From positions 1 to 64,000 of the forward strand of contig JABLXL010000016.1 of the NCBI GenBank assembly GCA_013178005.1: 64,000 bases of DNA, read 5' to 3'. Origin of the DNA: Actinomycetota bacterium. Its GTDB lineage: Bacteria; Actinomycetota; Geothermincolia; Geothermincolales; RBG-13-55-18. The notes under the pieces were generated by a model. That model was not told the origin of the DNA, ran no database searches, and saw only the letters and a list, made by a program, of their open reading frames with translations. The translations under genes were made by a program, and so were the position numbers. Shown here piece by piece: positions 33,724 to 42,475 of this stretch. Each line of letters starts with the position of its first letter. The stretch's first letter is position 1.

Positions 33724-34764
33724 CTATTGCATATAGCTTTGGAGGATGTCCGCCGCCTGCTGCAGGAAATCCATCAACGCCCGCGCGTGTTCCATCCCCT
33801 TGAGCGCTCCTGGGACAGGAAACGGCAAGCGGGAGAGAGGTCCTCCGGCCTTTCCAAGCAGCGGCACCACCCGCGCGGCAAGGTCGCGCATCCTTTCCGC
33901 GGCAAGGAAATCGTCAGCGTATTTCTCCTTGTTCCTCTCCCAATCCGAGGCCACCAGGTGGAAGGCGAGAAAAACGTCCCCCCAGGCGAAGAAAGCGGGA
34001 AGCTCGCCCTCGAGCCCAAGGGATACAGCCACGGCCTCCCGGTCGATCCAGTAGTGGGCGTTTCCCCGCCCCCCGCGCTTGTGCGCGATCCCCGCGCTCA
34101 CCAGGTTCTCCAGCACGCGGTAAACCTGTCCTTGCCGGTAGCTAATCTTTGTGGCGATACCGTTGGAGCTGCCACCCCCTTCCGTCAGAAGGTAGGTCAT
34201 GACGTCAGCGCGCGCGCCCGAGCCATAGAAATCGCGCAGGCGAAGCATGAGGTTGGCCGGGTTGCTCCTGTCAGGCGTGCCGGAATGGCGGCGGATCCTG
34301 GGGGCCCCCCTCAGGAGCTTCCACCGCGCGAAAACGGTGTCGGCATCTTTACCCGCCACGCCGAAAAGACCTTTCTCCCGCCGGAACAGTTCCTCCACTT
34401 CGACCTCGCCGAGCGACCCGCGCGCCTCGTCCCTGACCCCTGGGAAGACCTCCGCCCCCACTTCCATGGAAACATATTCCAATACTGCGCCTAGCGTCCT
34501 GGTCACCTCCGGGCCAAAGGAGCGCGAAATGCGCCTCATGCGCCACGGCCTCAGGAGCCGGTGGTTGACGACCGTCCAGTCCATGGCCTCGTCGAAGATC
34601 CTCGCGTCGTCCCTCCCGAGGGCGCAGGTAGCGACCAGGATCGCCTCGGGATCTACCAGCGCCTTCCGGCAGGGCTCCACCTCTACATATGCCCCCAGCG
34701 CCGACCACTGGCTCCACATGATATCGCGTATCGCCCGTTCAAAGCTTTTCCGCCAGATCTCCAT
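33724..34764 (-). CDS. Winged-helix protein, second gene of nucleotidyltransferase operon
   Basis: 346 residues. A winged-helix DNA-binding domain sits in the middle (about 185-250: ADVMTYLLTEGGGSSNGIATKISYRQGQVYRVLENLVSAGIAHKRG, with a wing HYWIDREA). The N-terminal about 180 residues and the C-terminal about 95 are helical and unrecognised. It overlaps the upstream nucleotidyltransferase by 26 bp and is probably translated with it. In AbiE-type systems a winged-helix antitoxin is paired with a nucleotidyltransferase toxin, but there the antitoxin is normally encoded first and the winged helix is N-terminal; here both differ. The antitoxin or repressor role is inference. Confidence 0.75.
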   Translation of the reverse strand: MEIWRKSFERAIRDIMWSQWSALGAYVEVEPCRKALVDPEAILVATCALGRDDARIFDEAMDWTVVNHRLLRPWRMRRISRSFGPEVTRTLGAVLEYVSMEVGAEVFPGVRDEARGSLGEVEVEELFRREKGLFGVAGKDADTVFARWKLLRGAPRIRRHSGTPDRSNPANLMLRLRDFYGSGARADVMTYLLTEGGGSSNGIATKISYRQGQVYRVLENLVSAGIAHKRGGRGNAHYWIDREAVAVSLGLEGELPAFFAWGDVFLAFHLVASDWERNKEKYADDFLAAERMRDLAARVVPLLGKAGGPLSRLPFPVPGALKGMEHARALMDFLQQAADILQSYMQ

Positions 34765-35329
34765 GCCCTATCACCTCGAGCACCGATTTCAGCTTTGGAA
34801 GGGCCTCCCGGTCTTGTTCCAGGCACCATGCGGCGGCCTCGTATGCCTCCTGCTCCGAGACCTCCATCTCTATCAGGTCCCCTATGTCCGGCTCTCCGCG
34901 GTTGAGGGCTCCCCATAGTTTCAGGAACACCATATGCCGGCGCGAGCATAAGCGCACCGTGAGCCGGTCGCCGAATCGCCTGGCATCGCTTTCCATTATG
35001 ATGCCGGGGGGAAGAGAGGTGTCATCGTGGAGAACGGTCGCGGCCATGCTGAGCCAGTGCCTTCCCTCCCCGTAAAGGTTGCCGACCCTTTCGATGGCCT
35101 CGCTCAGCTTCGCGCTCAACACGGGCTTTCTGAGCACCAGTTCGCCGTCGCTCTCCTCCACGAACCCAAGGCCGTCAATATCCCTAGTCGGCCTGCGAAC
35201 CATGCCCCGCATGAGAAGGACCATGGCGCCGCAGACGACGATATCCAGCGGCTCCATGTCCTGGTCCTCCAGGACCGACCCAAGCGCCTCGAGCATGGCC
35301 TCCGCCTTGACGCGATCCACTTCGAACAC
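34739..35329 (-). CDS. Nucleotidyltransferase-like protein (DUF6036/AbiEii-type)
   Basis: 196 residues, GTG start. DIVVCGAMVLLMRGMVRRPTRDIDGLGF matches the minimal nucleotidyltransferase core of the AbiEii/DUF6036 group: a Gly-containing helix followed by R-x-T-x-D-I-D, where the two Asp would bind metal. The canonical GGxA start is replaced by CGAM. RRHMVFLKLWGALNR and DIGDL are the later helical parts of the family (LxxxKLxA...DxxDL). It heads a two-gene operon preceded by an AT-rich palindrome. Likely toxin-like or RNA-modifying; function inferred from family only. Confidence 0.72.
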   Translation of the reverse strand: MFEVDRVKAEAMLEALGSVLEDQDMEPLDIVVCGAMVLLMRGMVRRPTRDIDGLGFVEESDGELVLRKPVLSAKLSEAIERVGNLYGEGRHWLSMAATVLHDDTSLPPGIIMESDARRFGDRLTVRLCSRRHMVFLKLWGALNRGEPDIGDLIEMEVSEQEAYEAAAWCLEQDREALPKLKSVLEVIGHGDLAEKL

Positions 35330-35410
35330 TTCCCCGGTGTTAATTTGTCCTTTAGTTAATATTATTTATATTAACTATTACTATTATTGTTGATAAATAA
35401 TTAGGGCGTC
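35330..35410 (-). promoter_or_regulatory. AT-rich promoter/operator with 10-bp palindrome
   Basis: An abrupt AT-rich island in a GC-rich genome directly before the nucleotidyltransferase start. It contains the perfect inverted repeat TAGTTAATAT-TATTT-ATATTAACTA (35353-35377). Toxin-antitoxin operons are usually autoregulated through such a palindrome, here presumably by the winged-helix protein. Confidence 0.7.
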
Positions 35411-35736
35411 AAGCCTTTGAGATGGGTTTCGCCTTTTCCAAGTCGGCTTAAGGAAGTTTTGCCCCCGCTCTTCATCGTGCACGAAAAAATCCCCGTTCAG
35501 CGCGGTGCGGGCGATCGACGCCCGTTCCCACGAATTCGGCCAGTAGGACAAGTTCCCTCCCCGGAAGGAACGCCGGGGATACTACGGGCGCAGGAGATCC
35601 ACCTATTGATTAAGGCCTTACCCCGTCCCGTCACTGAAAGGGAAAAAGGCCAGCACGACGCGTCGGTTGGATGTTCACGGAAGGGTTCTTATCATCGGGA
35701 GGGGCGCCGGACACGCCACGGGCGCAGTGGAGCCGC
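35411..35736. other. Spacer with no recognised element
   Basis: A 326 bp region between the AT-rich operator and the 3' end of pyrF. No open frame with a ribosome-binding site, no repeat of the families above and no clear terminator hairpin. Confidence 0.4.
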
Positions 35737-36444
35737 CTATAGCGGCAGGCCTTCCCTCATCTGCTCGATGATCTCCAGGGCGGCGCTCCGGGGATCCCGC
35801 GCCTGGGTGATCGGCCTTCCCACCACGAGGTAGTCCGCCCCCCTGCGCATCGCCTCTCCGGCGGACGCGAAGCGTTTGTGCTTCTCGCCCTCGCCCAGGC
35901 TTGACCTTATCCCCGGGGTCACCACAAGGAATCCCTCGCCCGCTTCCCTGCGCACCGCTTCTATCTCCTTGGGGGAGCAGACCACGCCGTCGCATCCGTA
36001 CTCGCGGGCCTTCCTCACCCGGTGCATCACCAGCTCCTCCAGCAAGCACCCGTAGCCCATTTCCTCGATGTCCGCCTGGTCCAGGCTGGTGAGGACGGTC
36101 ACCGCGAGGAGCTTCAGGCCGGAGCCGCCCCTGCCCCTCACCGCCCCCTGGACGATGGCGGCGTTGCCATGCACGGTTAGCAAGGAAACCCCCATCGCCG
36201 CCACGCGCGCCACCGCCTTTTCCACCGTCTCCGGGATGTCGTAGTACTTGAGGTCCAGGAATACCTGTTTGCCCCTGCCGAGGATGTAGTCGACTACCTC
36301 GCGCCCCGTCGCCGCCTGCAGTATTATGCCCACCTTGAAGAAAGACACCACGCCGTCGAGCTCGTCGACCATGGCCTTCGCGGCCATGCCGTCCTCGCAA
36401 TCCAGGGCGCAGATCAACCGCTCTTCCACGCCGTTTCCGCTCAT
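35737..36444 (-). CDS. pyrF: Orotidine 5'-phosphate decarboxylase
   Basis: 235 residues. It converts OMP to UMP, the last step of pyrimidine synthesis. Start at 36444 (MSGNGVEERLICALDCED) by alignment; the frame is open about 60 codons further without support. Active-site motif DLKYYDIPETV (D-x-K-x-x-D-I-P-x-T), VHGNAAI in place of the common VHA, VVTPGIR and the phosphate loop YLVVGRPIT are all present. Normal length. It stands apart from other pyrimidine genes, diverging from nrdJ. Confidence 0.95.
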   Translation of the reverse strand: MSGNGVEERLICALDCEDGMAAKAMVDELDGVVSFFKVGIILQAATGREVVDYILGRGKQVFLDLKYYDIPETVEKAVARVAAMGVSLLTVHGNAAIVQGAVRGRGGSGLKLLAVTVLTSLDQADIEEMGYGCLLEELVMHRVRKAREYGCDGVVCSPKEIEAVRREAGEGFLVVTPGIRSSLGEGEKHKRFASAGEAMRRGADYLVVGRPITQARDPRSAALEIIEQMREGLPL

Positions 36445-36877
36445 CTCGCGTCCCCTCTCGTCAGTCCCCCGGCAAAAGAAGCCATGCGGTCCAACCCATC
36501 GGCCATGGCCTTCGCGGCCCCGCCTGCAGCGCCGTAAAATCCCAGTAGTGATAGGCTGTCGTAGACCCTCTACCACGGGCCGGAGCATTGCCCCTCCCGA
36601 AATCCGCATGGGCAAGCCCATCAACTCCTTACGCCGCCGCGCCTTGTGGCGCCCAACCTCAGCCTTAATTCTCCGTTATTCACTACCGTATCACAACACC
36701 CCGCGGCGGTATTGTCCTCCACGTGGAAAGAAACTGTCTGCTCGCAGCGCGCGGATACGGGTTGGGAAAGAAGCGTATGGGTAAAGCGTCACCGCCCACG
36801 GGTAAAATCAGTATGTACGGCAACTGTGCGGGGAGGCGCCTCGAGGCGCCCATGTCAACGTGAGGAAAGGGGTCGCC
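36445..36877. promoter_or_regulatory. Divergent pyrF/nrdJ intergenic region
   Basis: 433 bp expected to hold both promoters. A perfect 16-bp palindrome GGCGCCTCGAGGCGCC lies at 36835-36850, 27 bp before the nrdJ start, and TAAAAT at 36803-36808 is a possible -10. No NrdR box (ACACWATATATWGTGT type) and no cobalamin riboswitch core was seen. A frame with MSGNGV-less upstream extension of pyrF crosses it but lacks support. Confidence 0.45.
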
Positions 36878-38986
36878 ATGCCCTTGGAGAGGATCCGCAA
36901 ACGCGACGGAAAGGTGGTGGCCTTCGAGGCCGCAAAAATCGAGGCGGCGGTGCGCAAGGCCATCGAGGCGGTGGGGGAGGGCGAGGCCTCCCGCGCCGGG
37001 GAGATCTCGCGCCGGGTGGTGTCCAAGCTCGAGGCGCGTTTTGTGGAGGACATCCCCTCGGTGGAGGAAGTCCAGGACCTGGTGGAGGAGACCCTCATCG
37101 AGGAGGGCCTGCCCCGCACGGCCAAGGCCTACATACTCTACCGCGAGAGGCGGGCGGAGATACGGCGCACCAAGGACTTTATCGGCGTCAAGGACGAGCT
37201 CAAGCTGACCGTGAACGCCGTGAACGTGCTCAAGAAGCGCTACCTGCTCAAGGACGAGAGCGGACAGGTGGCGGAGACGCCCGACCAGATGTTCCGCAGA
37301 GTGGCGAAAGCGGTGGCCTCCGCCGACCTCGCCTATGACCCGCGGGCCGACGTGGCCGCCACGGAGGAGGAATTTTACCTGGCCATGGTCTCGTTGGACT
37401 ACCTCCCCAATTCGCCCACGCTCATGAACGCGGGCACGGACGTGGGGCAGCTCTCGGCCTGTTTCGTCATCCCCGTGGAGGACTCCATCCCCGGCATCTT
37501 CGACGCGGTGAAGGACATGGCCCTGGTGCACAAGTCCGGCGGCGGGACGGGGTTCTCTTTCTCGCGCCTCCGGCCCAAGGGCGACGTGGTGCAGTCCACC
37601 ATGGGCATCGCGTCGGGCCCCCTCTCCTTCATGCGCATCTTCGACGTCACCACCGAGGTTATCCGGCAGGGGGGCAGGAGACGCGGCGCCAACATGGGCA
37701 TACTGCGCTGCGACCATCCCGACATCCTCGACTTCATAACCGCCAAGGATCAGGACGGCTTCCTCTCCAACTTCAACCTCTCGGTGGGCATCACCGACGA
37801 TTTCATGCGGGCCCTGGAGAAAGACGAGGTCTATTTCCTGCGCAACCCGCGCAGCGGTGCCGTGACCGGCAGCCTGCACGCCCGCGACGTCTTCAATTTA
37901 ATCGTCACCCAGGCCTGGAGGACCGGGGACCCCGGCCTGGTCTTCCTGGACACCATCAACCGGCATAACCCAACCCCCCACCTGGGAGAAATAGAGTCCA
38001 CCAACCCCTGCGGTGAGCAGCCGCTCTTGCCCTGGGAGAGCTGCAACCTCGGCTCGATAAACCTGTCCAACATGGTGAGCGGTGGGCGCCTGGACGAGGA
38101 GAGGCTGCGCCGCACTATCCGCACCGCGGTGCATTTCCTGGACAACGTCATCGACATCAACCGCTGGCCCCTGGAGGAGACGCGCCGGGTGACGCTGGGC
38201 AACCGCAAGATCGGGCTGGGGGTGATGGGCTTCGCGGACCTCCTCCTCAAACTGGGCATCCCCTACGACTCCGATGATGGGTTGCGCCTGGCCGATGAGG
38301 TCGCCTCCATCCTCGAGGAAGAGTCCCACCTCGCCAGCGGGGAGCTGGCGCGGGCGCGCGGCAACTTCCCCAATTACCCCGGATCCATCTGGGACGAAAG
38401 GGGAGTGCCCATGCGCAACGCCACCACCGTGACCATCGCGCCCACGGGCACCATCAGCATCATCGCCGGGTGCTCCTCGGGCATCGAGCCCCTTTTCGCC
38501 ATCTCCTTCGTTCGCAACGTGATCGAGGGCACGCGGCTCATGGAGATCAACCCCGTCTTCGAGCAGGTGGCGCAGGGGGGCGGTTTCTACAGCAACGACC
38601 TCATGATGGAGATCGCGCGCAGCGGCACCCTTCAGCACGCGGAGGGCGTGCCCGACGAGGTGAAGCGGGTTTTCGTCACCGCCTTCGACATCGCCCCGGA
38701 GTGGCACGTGCGCATGCAGGCGGCCTTCCAGGCGCATTGCGACAACGCCGTCTCGAAGACCATCAACTTCCCCTCCGACGCCTCCATCGACGACATCGAG
38801 GAAGCGTACCTGCTGGCCTACGAGCTCGGCTGCAAGGGCATCACCGTGTACCGCTACGGGAGCAAGCGCGAGCAGGTCCTCTACCTGGGAAGCGACTCCA
38901 TGATGCGACTGCTGGAGAGGCCGGAGTACACCATGGCGGAGGCGGAATACGCCGGGGGCTGCCCCACCCCCCTGTGCTTCTTCTAG
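36878..38986 (+). CDS. nrdJ: Adenosylcobalamin-dependent ribonucleotide reductase (class II)
   Basis: 702 residues. It reduces ribonucleotides to deoxyribonucleotides using a B12-derived radical. An N-terminal ATP-cone (PLERIRKRDGKVVAFEAAKI) is followed by the catalytic domain: SACFVIPVEDS (first redox Cys), KSGGGTGFSFSRLRP, NPCGEQPLLPWESCNLGSINL (radical-site NxCxE) and IAPTGTISIIAGCSSGIEP. The C-terminal tail ends GGCPTPLC, a pair of cysteines for re-reduction. The start at 36878 follows AAGGGG; an in-frame ATG 18 bp upstream is possible. No nrdAB or nrdDG genes are in the window. The DUF166 gene follows by 19 bp. Confidence 0.95.
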   Translation: MPLERIRKRDGKVVAFEAAKIEAAVRKAIEAVGEGEASRAGEISRRVVSKLEARFVEDIPSVEEVQDLVEETLIEEGLPRTAKAYILYRERRAEIRRTKDFIGVKDELKLTVNAVNVLKKRYLLKDESGQVAETPDQMFRRVAKAVASADLAYDPRADVAATEEEFYLAMVSLDYLPNSPTLMNAGTDVGQLSACFVIPVEDSIPGIFDAVKDMALVHKSGGGTGFSFSRLRPKGDVVQSTMGIASGPLSFMRIFDVTTEVIRQGGRRRGANMGILRCDHPDILDFITAKDQDGFLSNFNLSVGITDDFMRALEKDEVYFLRNPRSGAVTGSLHARDVFNLIVTQAWRTGDPGLVFLDTINRHNPTPHLGEIESTNPCGEQPLLPWESCNLGSINLSNMVSGGRLDEERLRRTIRTAVHFLDNVIDINRWPLEETRRVTLGNRKIGLGVMGFADLLLKLGIPYDSDDGLRLADEVASILEEESHLASGELARARGNFPNYPGSIWDERGVPMRNATTVTIAPTGTISIIAGCSSGIEPLFAISFVRNVIEGTRLMEINPVFEQVAQGGGFYSNDLMMEIARSGTLQHAEGVPDEVKRVFVTAFDIAPEWHVRMQAAFQAHCDNAVSKTINFPSDASIDDIEEAYLLAYELGCKGITVYRYGSKREQVLYLGSDSMMRLLERPEYTMAEAEYAGGCPTPLCFF

Positions 38987-39005
38987 GGAAACCGGCGGCG
39001 GAGTC

Positions 39006-39857
39006 GTGAGGCTGCTCGTCGTATATTGTGGAGGCCCGGTGCCCGCCAGGCGGGAGAACTTCACCGTGTCCTTCGACGACACCTTCGCCCAGCGCTTCAT
39101 ACGCCACCTCGCAAACGAGGAGAACTACTGCAGCGGCTGCGGCGCCCTCTGCGACCACTGCCGCGACACTTACGGCATCGACTTCTCCGGGGACATCGTG
39201 GACATCTTGCAGCTGCCTTCCGTGCTGCCCTACTACCTGGACGACCCCGCTGAGCTGCTGGGCTCCGAGCTCGCCCCACACGACGCGACCGTGGCGGTGA
39301 ACGTCCACCAGGAGGTGCTGCTCACCCTTCCGCGCCTTGCCAACGCCGCGGGATCGCGGGCGCTAATCGCCCCCTCCGAGGGGCCGGACTGGGTTAGCCG
39401 CTGGGTGCGTGGTCAGGTGAAAAAGCAATGCCGGGAGCTGGGCATGGGCTGCGCCTTCCCCAAGCCCTTCTGTTCCCTTCCCCCGGGTATCCATCCCGCG
39501 GTGGACGAATTCATGGACCACTTCCGCATCGGTTACCCCAAGCTGGAGATCGTTCCTGGAGAAGGCGTGATCAAGGAGGCGAAGGTGCTGCGCAGCGCTC
39601 CCTGCGGAAACACATATTACGTCGCCTTCAACCTCAAGGGAGCCCCCCTGGACGCAAGGGTCGCGGAGGTGGTGGCCAAGTACTGGCACAGCTTTCCCTG
39701 CGTGGCCTCCATGGAGATGGATCGCGAGGTGGGGGAGACCATCCTGCACCTCGGCGGCTTCATGCACTACCGGGCGGTGCAGGAGGCCCTTGCCGAAGCG
39801 GGAGTGGAGGCCGAGCTTCCCACCTCGCCCGCCCTGGCGCGCATGCGGGCGCTCTAG
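39006..39857 (+). CDS. DUF166 family protein
   Basis: 283 residues. The N-terminal RLLVVYCGG, the cysteine cluster C-S-G-C-G...C-D-H-C (about 43-54) and SAPCGNTYYVA near residue 199 match DUF166, an iron-sulphur-like or zinc-binding family best known from methanogens and sometimes annotated, without proof, as thymidylate-synthase related. It begins 19 bp after nrdJ, so the two are probably co-transcribed; that neighbourhood fits deoxynucleotide or C1 metabolism. GTG/ATG choice: ATG-type Met at 39006 (read as GTG) follows GCGGCGGAG. Confidence 0.75.
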   Translation: MRLLVVYCGGPVPARRENFTVSFDDTFAQRFIRHLANEENYCSGCGALCDHCRDTYGIDFSGDIVDILQLPSVLPYYLDDPAELLGSELAPHDATVAVNVHQEVLLTLPRLANAAGSRALIAPSEGPDWVSRWVRGQVKKQCRELGMGCAFPKPFCSLPPGIHPAVDEFMDHFRIGYPKLEIVPGEGVIKEAKVLRSAPCGNTYYVAFNLKGAPLDARVAEVVAKYWHSFPCVASMEMDREVGETILHLGGFMHYRAVQEALAEAGVEAELPTSPALARMRAL

Positions 39858-39932
39858 CGGTCGCGGGCTAAACCGAACACGGTGCGCTACCGAAATATAC
39901 TTTTGTTAAGATAGATTGGAGCGAGAGGAATC

Positions 39933-40622
39933 ATGGCGGACAAGAAGATCCTGGTGGCGGACGACGACCCGCATATCCGGCGCCTCATCGCCGAGCTGCT
40001 GGCGGCGGAAGGCTACCAGGTGCTCCTGGCCGAGGACGGAGAAGAGGCGATGGAACTGTGCCGAGATGAGCGCCCCGACCTGGTGATCCTGGATATAATC
40101 ATGCCCAAGATGGACGGCATGGAGGTCTGCCGGCGGTTGCGTGACGAAACCGCCGCCCCCATCGTCTTCCTCACCGCCAAAGATGACATCACCGACCTGG
40201 TGAGCGGCCTGGCCATCGGCGGCGACGACTACATCACCAAGCCCTTCAAGGGCGCGGAGCTCATCGCCCGCGTGAAGGCTGCCCTGCGCCGGGCGGACAT
40301 GGTCAGGGACCCCTCGGAGCAGGAGGAGTACGTCTCCGTCGGCGGACTGGAGATAGACCGCAAGCGGAGGGAGATATCCCTGGACGGAAGGCCAGTGAAC
40401 CTGACCCAGACGGAGTTCGACCTGCTCTGGCTGCTGGCCAGCCACCGGGGAACGGTCTTTTCCCGCAAGGACATAGTCAAGGCGTTGTGGGGTTACGAGG
40501 ACCCCGGCATCTCCCGCACCATCGACACCCACATCGCCCGCCTGCGTAAAAAGATCGAGCGCGATTCGTCCAACCCCGAGTTCATCAAGACCGTGACCGG
40601 CGTGGGATACAAGTTCTTCTAG
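39933..40622 (+). CDS. OmpR-family response regulator (orphan)
   Basis: 229 residues: receiver with phospho-acceptor Asp54 (ILDIIMP) and Lys103 (ITKPF), OmpR winged helix ending KTVTGVGYKFF. GAGCGAGAGGAATC precedes the ATG. No histidine kinase is adjacent: the next gene is a convergent TetR regulator, so its kinase is elsewhere. Confidence 0.95.
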   Translation: MADKKILVADDDPHIRRLIAELLAAEGYQVLLAEDGEEAMELCRDERPDLVILDIIMPKMDGMEVCRRLRDETAAPIVFLTAKDDITDLVSGLAIGGDDYITKPFKGAELIARVKAALRRADMVRDPSEQEEYVSVGGLEIDRKRREISLDGRPVNLTQTEFDLLWLLASHRGTVFSRKDIVKALWGYEDPGISRTIDTHIARLRKKIERDSSNPEFIKTVTGVGYKFF

Positions 40623-40795
40623 GTGTTCCAGTTCCCCCCGGCTCGCTAACGCTTTTCCTACTAAAGTATTGCTGCCCTATTGTGCTTTGCTTAACCTTTG
40701 CTTCGCGTTTCCGCGCAGCCCACTAATGCCTTCTCAATATTTTGCAGCCGTAGGACCCTCAATATAGTTTTTACTCTGCGTTCCCGCTCGGCTCA
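40623..40795. repeat. Degenerate 75 bp-period repeat in convergent spacer
   Basis: The phrase GCTC-G/A-CTAACGC recurs at about 40641, 40714 (as GCCCACTAATGC) and 40791, each followed by TTCTC or similar and preceded by GCGTTCCCGC-like sequence. Diverged tandem repeat between two convergent genes; the last copy overlaps the end of the TetR gene. Confidence 0.5.
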
Positions 40796-41509
40796 CTAAC
40801 GCCCTCTCGATTCCCGCGCGCCTTTCTGCCTCTTTTTCCGGCTATCCACTATCTCCATCCCCCTGATAACCACCTCGAAAAGCTCCACGAGCTCTTCGAT
40901 GACCTCCTCCACTGGAGGAGGGTCATCTGCATACACCCAGTCCTCCAGCAAAACATTGACGGCGCCGGCCATGGCCAGGGACCCCATGCCGCGGTCCCGC
41001 TCCGCGACCAACCCCTTCCTCATGAGCTCGTTTACCTCGCCCTCGATGACGGCGGCGAACTCGTGCATTAGCTCCCTTCGGTACTTTTCCATCTCCTGGC
41101 TGACCCCGACCGTTTCCACGAGCACTATCCGCGCCCGGCGCGGATCGTCAAGGTAGGAATGCACGAAAGCGGAAAGCCCCGCCCTGGCCCTCTCCACCGG
41201 GTCCTCCGTCTCCACCATGAGCGCCTCCGCCACCGCTGACCGGGACCCCTCCATCACCATTTCCAGCACTGCCCTGAGCAGCTCTTCCTTGCTCTTGAAG
41301 AGCTGGTAGAAATGGCGCGTGGTGACATGCGACACCTCGCAGATGTACTCGATAGGGGTCCTGGTATAACCTCTTGTGGCAAATAGTTCCAGGCCAGTGG
41401 AGACCAAGCGGTCTCTTCGCTCTTTTTTCCGTTCGTCTTCCTGTTTGCCCCGGTAGGGCCTGCCTTTTTTCACCGCTGCTTCTCTGCTTTCCCGGCGACC
41501 GGCGCTCAA
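40796..41509 (-). CDS. TetR-family transcriptional regulator
   Basis: 237 residues from a TTG start (41509) with GAGGTGTGAG before it; the GTG at 41473 is an alternative, and the open frame upstream of both is unlikely to be translated. N-terminal helix-turn-helix at about 35-80 (LELFATRGYTRTPIEYICEVSHVTTRHFYQLFKSKEEL) is TetR-type; the C-terminal helical ligand domain is unassigned. Very basic N-terminus and C-terminus. The ligand and targets are unknown; no efflux pump or operon partner is adjacent. Confidence 0.88.
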   Translation of the reverse strand: MSAGRRESREAAVKKGRPYRGKQEDERKKERRDRLVSTGLELFATRGYTRTPIEYICEVSHVTTRHFYQLFKSKEELLRAVLEMVMEGSRSAVAEALMVETEDPVERARAGLSAFVHSYLDDPRRARIVLVETVGVSQEMEKYRRELMHEFAAVIEGEVNELMRKGLVAERDRGMGSLAMAGAVNVLLEDWVYADDPPPVEEVIEELVELFEVVIRGMEIVDSRKKRQKGARESRGR

Positions 41510-41944
41510 CTCACACCTCTTTTCATGACACGTGTTCGCTCGATCCTCCTCGCACAACGATTCTACCGCCGCCAAGCTGAAAAGATAAGCATGCTTCCCT
41601 GATCGATGTGTAAAAATACGTAACCCGTAGTTGATTAGGATACCCACTTACCGGAACTGCAGGTTCATTAACCCTGAACCCCTATTTTCACTCAGCGCAT
41701 GTCTTGCAATGATTGTCAGGCATCCACTAGAGACCTTTATGCTGCAAGGCGCTTCCCTCCCGCCAACGGTTAGGGGTACCAAACTTGTTTCTTCTGCAAT
41801 AAATGTGGGTGTCTTTTGTACAAGCCTAGTCAGACCCCTAGGCCTGTACTACACCCTCTATGCCCATGCGCTTGGCGGAAAGCGCACAAAAGCAGGAGGG
41901 CCCCTGGCGCGGCCGGGAACCTCTTCCCTGGCGCTGTAGGCCCT
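41510..41944 (-). promoter_or_regulatory. Upstream region of the TetR gene
   Basis: 435 bp, less GC-rich than its surroundings. On the minus strand TAGAAT at 41560-41565 with TTATCT 17 bp upstream is a plausible promoter, and the palindrome ACACGTGT at 41528-41535 lies just after the expected transcription start, a fitting autoregulatory operator. Nothing coding is supported. Confidence 0.45.
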
Positions 41945-42475
41945 TCAGTCAGGGCGTATTCCCGATCGAATCATGGGCCCATTCCCTTCCGGGACCGTAC
42001 ATGGCCCGCTCCTACACCACGCTCCCTCTTTTTTACTTTTCACCTTGGTGGAAACGTCCCAGTCGGTGACGAAGAGGCCTGCGTTTAAGGACACCTGGGA
42101 GTTCGCGGTTATAGGGAAGTCCTGGGGGACCACCCACGGGGCCAACCCGGTCATGAAGGTTAGGTCCACGGTGACCGGGTCGGGGTTGGGGTTCTGCACC
42201 GGCACCCAGGTCTCCATGCCCCCTTGCGTGCAGTCCCCGGGCAGGTACCAAGTGTCCGAGGGGGCCGCGTCGGTGGCGAAGGTCACCTCCACGGCATGGT
42301 CCGAGGTCACGCTCGAGATGACGTATGGGTCTGCCACCTGCTTGGCCTCTCCGTTGTCGGTGATGGTCTCAACTTGGTAACCGGGGTCGGGTTATATATC
42401 GATGCTCCCGCTTTTGCCGTGCTCCACCTGCTGTGCGGGAGGGCTCACCGTGCCGTGCCCTCCACCGCTTCAGGT
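41945..42475 (-). pseudogene. Decayed surface-repeat protein fragment
   Basis: Reading the minus strand from 42475 gives SGGGHGTVSPPAQ...GSIDI, a TAA stop at 42392-42394, then PDPGYQVETITDNGE... SSVTSDHAVEVTFA. Apart from the stop this is one complete bacterial beta-repeat of the kind found in tandem in adhesins (xGxVSPxGxQ...IxPDxGYxV...VTxDHxVxxxFA). It continues into a surface repeat of the DTWYLPGDCTQGGMETWVPV type, then a frameshift at about 42010-42040, after which the other frame gives ERAMYGPGREWAHDSIGNTP and a stop. With no start, one stop and one frameshift it is a remnant of a larger secreted protein. Confidence 0.8.

Noticed and set aside
36700-36860. NrdR box or cobalamin riboswitch before nrdJ
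   Set aside because: I looked for the ACACWATATATWGTGT pattern and for the B12-box core and saw neither.
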